Shown here piece by piece: positions 57,360 to 64,000 of a stretch of 64,000 bases of DNA. How positions within the stretch are numbered: the first letter of the stretch is position 1; every line of letters starts with the position of its first letter. The stretch is taken from NCBI GenBank assembly GCA_963576565.1, contig OY755045.1, positions 1,673,477-1,737,476 on the forward strand, given 5' to 3'. Origin of the DNA: Aspidapion aeneum (Eukaryota; Arthropoda; Insecta; Coleoptera; Brentidae). The notes below the pieces were generated by a model. It made no database searches and was not told the origin of the DNA. It saw nothing but the letters and a program-made list of their open reading frames with translations. The position numbers and the translations under genes were made by a program.

Positions 57360-58160
57360 ATCATTGATTATGCTATAGGTGGACCAAACTCGCAATTAAA
57401 GTGGTATGATGTGCGAACACTTCGTGGTGTTACCTGTGGATCTGACCACCATCTGATAAAGGCAAAAATATTATTCCCTTTAAGAAAAACAAATAAGGAC
57501 GAAGGTATTAGAGAAAATGAAAACCTAGAATGTATCGAAGACAATCAAAAATACAACTTTAGAAGTCTAGAAATCGAAAGTACTCAAAGATTGTATCAGA
57601 ACCCATTAGATGAAAAATTAATAAACACAGAACACTCATTTGAAGAGATATATATACAAACATAATAAAAAGCTTAAAGGAAGCAAGTAACGAAGCTGTT
57701 GGATACCAAGACAATAGAAATAACAGGAAGATGTGGTTGACGGAGAAAATACAGGAAATAGTCAAAGAGGAAAAACGCACATACTTTAAATGTCTCAGTA
57801 CTAAAGAGCCAAGAGACCTAGAAATCTACAGGGAAACCAGAAGATAGCTAAGAAATTTGATACGCACAGAAAAAAATTAAATGTTCGAGCGCAAATGCCA
57901 CGATTTAAATACACACGTAGGAGGTAGGCAGAGTTGTGAAGTATGGAAATTCATTTCTACAGTAAAAAACCCAACAAAAGAAAAAATAAACATCCAGATC
58001 ATCAAACCAGAACAATGGACAGAACACTACAAGGGACTGCTGCAGGAGACGAGACCCGAATATCTAGCAGCCTCTCCGAGGAGAGACATAGAAGTACAGT
58101 CGTGGACTTAATAAATCGCCGCTGCCGTTTTCAGAAGAGCTTGGATAAGAATCCCAATAC
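57360..58160 (+). pseudogene. Non-LTR retrotransposon endonuclease end and RT linker
   Basis: DVRTLRGVTCGSDHHLIKAK (57405-57470) is the last motif of the APE-type endonuclease, with the catalytic SDHH. A linker follows (KYNFRSLEI, then after a frame change MWLTEKIQEIVKEEKRTYFK) and the pre-RT segment (VWKFISTVKNPTKEKINIQI, WTEHYKGLLQETRPE) to about 58110. RT itself is missing. Several stops. Confidence 0.75.
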
Positions 58161-58239
58161 CGGCCGGATTTCGTGGCGCGTCGTTCAACACATATAATTT
58201 ATTCGCATTCTTGGATTAAATTCAATCATGAAAAATTTC

Positions 58240-58360
58240 TCTTCGATCTGTATTCCGTTTAAATGTTCGGTTAAAAAAATACACATAATTGCGGAAAAAA
58301 TTAGCTTTGGTCTGTAGTCCGTTTGAATGTTCGGCTAAAAAAATACACATAATAGTGATT
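58240..58360. repeat. Tandem duplication next to the helitron-type copy
   Basis: A unit of about 63 bp with CCGTTTRAATGTTCGGYTAA and AAAAATACACATAAT occurs at 58248-58292 and 58311-58356. Confidence 0.7.
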
Positions 58361-58436
58361 TTTCAGGATTTTAATTTATTTTTATGTTTTTTATTACATA
58401 CTTACATAGAGAAACACAAATGCAACATGTTTGTAT

Positions 58437-59475
<1,039 letters not shown>

Positions 59476-60385
59476 TTTTGAAAGTGTAAAGCTAAAAAAA
59501 AATAAATACAAGCAAAAATTGGTTATTTGACTAAGGGCGATTCGAAAACAGCTGTGATGACGGCCTATACTTTAAGATTTGAATTGTTGTAAATGTGTAA
59601 CTACCCCGACTTCTGGACGCGCAAGAACACTATTTTTGGGGGTGGCTAAATAGTCCAGTCATTATAGAATTTTAGCTTGCAAAAATAAACTTGAGTTTTC
59701 GACCTTGGGGGAGGCCGGCTCCCCCCACGATCTTGGATTTAGTGTGCATAAAAAGGGTATTTTTAAAATTACTTGGTTACTGTACGTTTTAGAAAAAAAG
59801 TTTTAAACAAAAGTTGAAGACAAAAAATTTCCTACAAAAACACTTTTGCATGTTTATTTGTCAGACGAATGGTTTTTGAGTTATGGCTAAATATTTCGCC
59901 GCAATTTTGGATTTTGACCAATTTTGATTTTTAATGGCCTATAACTTCAAAACTGCTTATTTTTGAGAAAATCTGTAATAACATAAAATAAAGAACAACT
60001 AATAGCCTTAAAATGAGATCACTAACTTCTCTGATTTCTCTGAATAGTACTTTTGCTGAGATACTAACCGTGAAGTATTAGCAGTACACCCGTTTCCTAT
60101 GTGTTGTTCCATGATTTCCATAGTATATGCAAAATAAACCGAAATTATTCAGTTTTATGTCATTTTCTCAAAAGCTAAGCATTTTACAGAAATTGTTTAA
60201 TTAACTTTATTGTAGAAAATTAAATTATCTTTTAAACGATGTATAACCTAAGTGGGCCAAACCCACGGTTACCTTGCCCATGGGCACACTCCAAGTCAAC
60301 CCCACGCTATATCAGCCTTAAAAACAGTTTTTTATAAATACATTACAATACAAAGTTACAGTGTCGAACACCGAAATGATACACG
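59476..60385. other. No feature recognised
   Basis: AT-rich with no motif. Base composition shifts to pure A/G/T at the satellite's edge. Confidence 0.4.
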
Positions 60386-61925
60386 AAATGAAAAATGAAA
60401 AATAAAAACTGGAAAATGAAAAATGAAAGATGAAAAATGAAAAATGAAAAATGAAAAATGAAAAATGAAAAATGAAAAATGAAAAATGAAAAATGAAAAA
60501 TGAAAAATGAAAAATGAAAAATGAAAAATGAAAAATGAAAAATGAAAAATGAAAAATGAAAAATGAAAAATGAAAAATGAAAAATGAAAAATGAAAAATG
60601 AAAAATGAAAAATGAAAAATGAAAAATGAAAAATGAAAAATGAAAAATGAAAAATGAAAAATGAAAAATGAAAAATGAAAAATGAAAAATGAAAAATGAA
60701 AAATGAAAAATGAAAAATGAAAAATGAAAAATGAAAAATGAAAAATGAAAAATGAAAAATGAAAAATGAAAAATGAAAAATGAAAAATGAAAAATGAAAA
60801 ATGAAAAATGAAAAATGAAAAATGAAAAATGAAAAATGAAAAATGAAAAATGAAAAATGAAAAATGAAAAATGAAAAATGAAAAATGAAAAATGAAAAAT
60901 GAAAAATGAAAAATGAAAAATGAAAAATGAAAAATGAAAAATGAAAAATGAAAAATGAAAAATGAAAAATGAAAAATGAAAAATGAAAAATGAAAAATGA
61001 AAAATGAAAAATGAAAAATGAAAAATGAAAAATGAAAAATGAAAAATGAAAAATGAAAAATGAAAAATGAAAAATGAAAAATGAAAAATGAAAAATGAAA
61101 AATGAAAAATGAAAAATGAAAAATGAAAAATGAAAAATGAAAAATGAAAAATGAAAAATGAAAAATGAAAAATGAAAAATGAAAAATGAAAAATGAAAAA
61201 TGAAAAATGAAAAATGAAAAATGAAAAATGAAAAATGAAAAATGAAAAATGAAAAATGAAAAATGAAAAATGAAAAATGAAAAATGAAAAATGAAAAATG
61301 AAAAATGAAAAATGAAAAATGAAAATTGAAAATTGAAAAATGAAAAATGAAAAATGAAAAATGAAAAATGAAAAATGAAAAATGAAAAATGAAAAATGAA
61401 AAATGAAAAATGAAAAATGAAAAATGAAAAATGAAAAATGAAAAATGAAAAATGAAAAATGAAAAATGAAAAATTAAAAAGGAAAAATGAAAAATGAAAA
61501 ATGAAAAATGAAAAATGAAAAATGAAAAATGAAAAATGAAAAATGAAAAATGAAAAATGAAAAATGAAAAATGAAAAATGAAAAATGAAAAATGAAAAAT
61601 GAAAAATGAAAAATGAAAAATGAAAAATGAAAAATGAAAAATGAAAAATGAAAAATGAAAAATGAAAAATGAAAAATGAAAAATGAAAAATGAAAAATGA
61701 AAAATGAAAAATTAAAAATTAAAAATTAAAAATTAAAAATTAAAAATTAAAAATTAAAAATTAAAAATTAAAAATTAAAAATTAAAAATTAAAAATTAAA
61801 AATTAAAAATGAAAAATGAAAAATGAAAAATGAAAAATGAAAAATGAAAAATGAAAAATGAAAAATGAAAAATGAAAAATGAAAAATGGAACATGGAACA
61901 TGGAACATGGAACATGGAACATGGA
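60386..61925. repeat. GAAAAAT heptamer satellite, about 1.54 kb
   Basis: About 215 head-to-tail units of GAAAAAT, almost perfect. A homogeneous block of about 15 TAAAAAT units occupies 61710-61808. The right end changes to GGAACAT units (61888-61925). Rare variants (ATTGAAAATTG near 61325, TTAAAAAGG near 61475) are isolated. No coding capacity, since every frame meets TGA. Confidence 0.97.
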
Positions 61926-61989
61926 AAATGGAATAATGAAAATAGGAAACAAGCTGTATTTGCAACAACTACAGATGAATTTCAGTAAC

Positions 61990-63215
61990 CAGTACTCTAA
62001 GTAGATTGTACGGTAGGATTCTTGGACATCTAATGGAGAATAATTTTCATGAACAAGAAGAAGAAGAAGAGCAAAGTGAGTTTCGTGCAGGCAGATCTTG
62101 TAATGAGAAAGTTTTTGTCTTAAACAAGTAATTGAGAAAAGGAGCGCCAGAAATATAGAGACTCATGTTACCTTTGTGGACCTACAAAAAGCATATGATT
62201 CCGTTCCAGTAGAAAAATTATGGACAGTGTTAGAACAAACTAAATAAAAGCGATAAAAGAACTATAAAAAGGGTCAAAATCTAAAATTAAAATTGGAAAT
62301 CGTCTTTCAAAAGAATTCCTGGTAACAGAAGGCTAAAGACAGGGATGTTTTATCCCTCCAACTCTTTCTAAAATATATATTGCTATAAAAAACTGGAAAC
62401 GTAAAGTGCACGGCATGGAAATACAACTTAACGATCAAATTACCATATACACACTGCAGTTTGCTGACGACCAAGTAATTGTAGCTAATGATAAAGAAGA
62501 CATGGAGTATATGATGAGACAGTTAACGGAAGAATACCAAAAAGTGGCGATTAACAGTGAACGTGGACAAGACACAGTACGTATATATTGGAAATGAATC
62601 CAGTGAGTTAGAACTAGACAATGGACAAACAATATCTCCATGCAATGAGTATGTATGCTTGGGTGTCACATTTGATAAGACAGGAACAGATTGTAAAGAA
62701 CTGGAAAAAAGAATAGTGAAAGCAAAAAAGGTTATTGGATGTCTTAACAGTATTTTATGGAGCCGAGAGATAAAAAAGAATGTAAAATTTAACATATATG
62801 AAACAATGGTGAAAAGCAAGCTGTTGTATGGAATAGAGACCTGTCGCATAACAGAAAAATACAAAACAAAAATGGAAAGTATCGAAATGGATGCAATAAG
62901 ATCAATGAGACTAGAATAGATCACATAAGGAATGAGATCATAAAAGAAAGAATGGGAATCGAGGGAAGCATAACGGATGACATCAATAAAAGGCAACTGA
63001 TATGGTACGGCCATGTACAACGGATGAACGACGAAAGATTACCAAAGTTGGTCCTAAAATGGCAACTAAGAAGGCGTCTTAAACTAGAATGGCAGCAGTA
63101 AATCCAAAGATCAATGAGCCGCAAAAACCTGACAGAACATGATTGTCAGGATCGAAGGAGGTGGAGAATAGGCGTCGGACGTAGAAAAACGTTCTAAACC
63201 GACATAGTAGTATTA
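61990..63215 (+). pseudogene. Non-LTR retrotransposon family 2, plus-strand copy
   Basis: RT pieces in order: RILGHLMENNFHEQEEEEQS and FRAGRSCNEKVF (62010-62115), a shifted FVDLQKAYDSVPVEKLW-type palm segment with the first Asp (62170-62225), LQFADDQVIVANDKEDMEYM (62455-62515, FADD box), NVDKTQYVYIGNESSELELD and NEYVCLGVTFDKTG (62557-62690), ILWSREIKKNVKFNIYETMV and a C-terminal part to 62919. After a frame change, IWYGHVQRMNDERLPKLVLK (63000-63060). The 3' end near 63213 matches 30507. At least four frame breaks; inactive. Confidence 0.8.
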
Positions 63216-63734
63216 GTCTTTGAAAAAAGCGTGCGCTTAGTAGTTTCATTTTCAAATGGATCCTCTGAATTTGCCTACTGCATACAAATTAAAAATTTTC
63301 ATTTGTTTAAAAACTGCGGGATGCCCCGCTTTACTTTACTCTATAATTCAATAAAGCATGAGCTAATATTTGCCTGCGGAGTTCGTGAGTTTCTTGGTAA
63401 ACTCCACGAAACGCAAAGACTATGTGCGATATATTATTGTGGACATTGCAAACTAGAGTATCTACCCCAGACATGAATTTTTTTTTTTATAGGTTAATGA
63501 AATAAAAGGCATATTGTGAGGAAATGGTCAAAAGACTTGATAAAAACAGGTTTGCGAATAGTTCCCTTACGACATGATTGTCTAGTTATTTTTATAATCT
63601 GCGGTTAACATCAAGCGATTAATGGGGTCAACTTTTTTAGCGTAAAAAATTACAAGCCGACAGCGCCGCGCGGGCAAGGTTTCAATTTTACCCGTTTTTC
63701 AGCGTTGTATGGGTTGGGAAGAATGTTTGGTTTA
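63216..63734. other. No recognised feature
   Basis: An 81-residue open frame (63231-63476) has no known motif. Confidence 0.35.
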
Positions 63735-63890
63735 GTTGACGTCGGCCATCATCATCGTGCGTAAACGTTCGTTGCCCTTTCTAGTGTTGCCGGTTCTATC
63801 CTTAGTGAAGACGTATGAATTTGTTTTGATTTGGGTTTTGTCAGTAGTAAAAAGCTTGCCGGTCGCGTGTCATAGATTGTTTTCGTTATC
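63735..63890 (+). repeat. Dispersed repeat, copy 2
   Basis: Matches the reverse complement of 44690-44835; both copies end in TTGCCGGTCGCGTGTC and a T-rich tail. The next repeat (63894) starts immediately after. Confidence 0.65.
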
Positions 63891-63893
63891 GTT

Positions 63894-64000
63894 TCCCAAC
63901 TAACATTTATAGTAGCGGCTACATGTTCTAAAGGCTTTGCTACTTTCTTATAGTAGAAATGTGGTGATCCCAACCAAAATTTGTTACTTTTTAGTTCTAA
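63894..64000 (+). repeat. 107-bp repeat cut by the window edge
   Basis: Same as 20834-20940 apart from the first base. It runs off the window, so the element continues to the right. Confidence 0.85.

Noticed and set aside
60386..61925. CRISPR-like array
   Set aside because: Uniform heptamers without spacers in eukaryotic DNA; a simple satellite.

Overview
This window looks like AT-rich, repeat-saturated nuclear DNA from an arthropod, most likely an insect with a large genome (a beetle would fit, but this is a guess from the types of element present). There are no operons, ribosome binding sites or prokaryotic genes. I see one convincing host-type protein gene: a two-exon gene at 36334-38586 for a Lys/Asn/Ser-rich protein of 677 residues and unknown function. 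A second, decayed gene fragment, a THAP zinc-finger start at 39995-42322, is split by an intron. Nearly everything else is mobile DNA, much of it nested.

Region by region. 0-5 kb: a helitron-associated-type repeat with an ACAG microsatellite (60-822), a 919-bp terminal-inverted-repeat (TIR) element with a perfect 8-bp target duplication (2700-3618) and a TTAA-flanked MITE inside it. 5-9.3 kb: a foldback-type element with about 1.4-kb inverted arms, each carrying hundreds of bases of a GAGAC pentamer satellite; its right arm sits between two 124-bp direct repeats. 11-16 kb: two related TA-flanked elements with very long TIRs and termini CAGSGTGTCCC. The first recurs at 32 kb and 48.8 kb and carries a small conserved reading frame in its core. 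12.8-19.9 kb: broken non-LTR retrotransposon pieces. 20.2-29.5 kb: three more element groups with 8-bp target duplications, and nested MITEs. 30.5-35.5 kb: two or three non-LTR copies on the minus strand, one inserted into another. 36.3-38.6 kb: the host gene. 39.4-42.9 kb: a nested stack of a mariner transposase broken by a THAP-bearing segment, whose intron holds a hAT element with a 15-bp TIR and 8-bp target duplication. 44-50 kb: AT-rich DNA, a TTAA MITE and the third long-TIR copy. 51.2-52.2 kb: a PIF/Harbinger remnant interrupted by a MITE.

52.8-57.0 kb is the most unusual part: a cluster of three tyrosine-recombinase (YR) elements. One has an intact 369-residue recombinase with R, K, HxxR, W and Y in the right order. 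One is frameshifted, and one is reduced to a C-terminal tail in opposite orientation. All are bordered by clusters of long perfect palindromes (26, 29 and 30 bp) and by inverted terminal blocks. Crypton-type YR transposons are not normally described with such ends. 57.4-63.2 kb: a non-LTR endonuclease/RT remnant, a second helitron-type copy with about 340 bp of TCTG repeat, a 1.5-kb heptamer satellite and another RT remnant. The last 107 bases repeat 20834-20940 with one mismatch, at the first base.

Family assignments rest on motifs recognised by eye and element ends on visible inverted repeats and target duplications. No database search was run.
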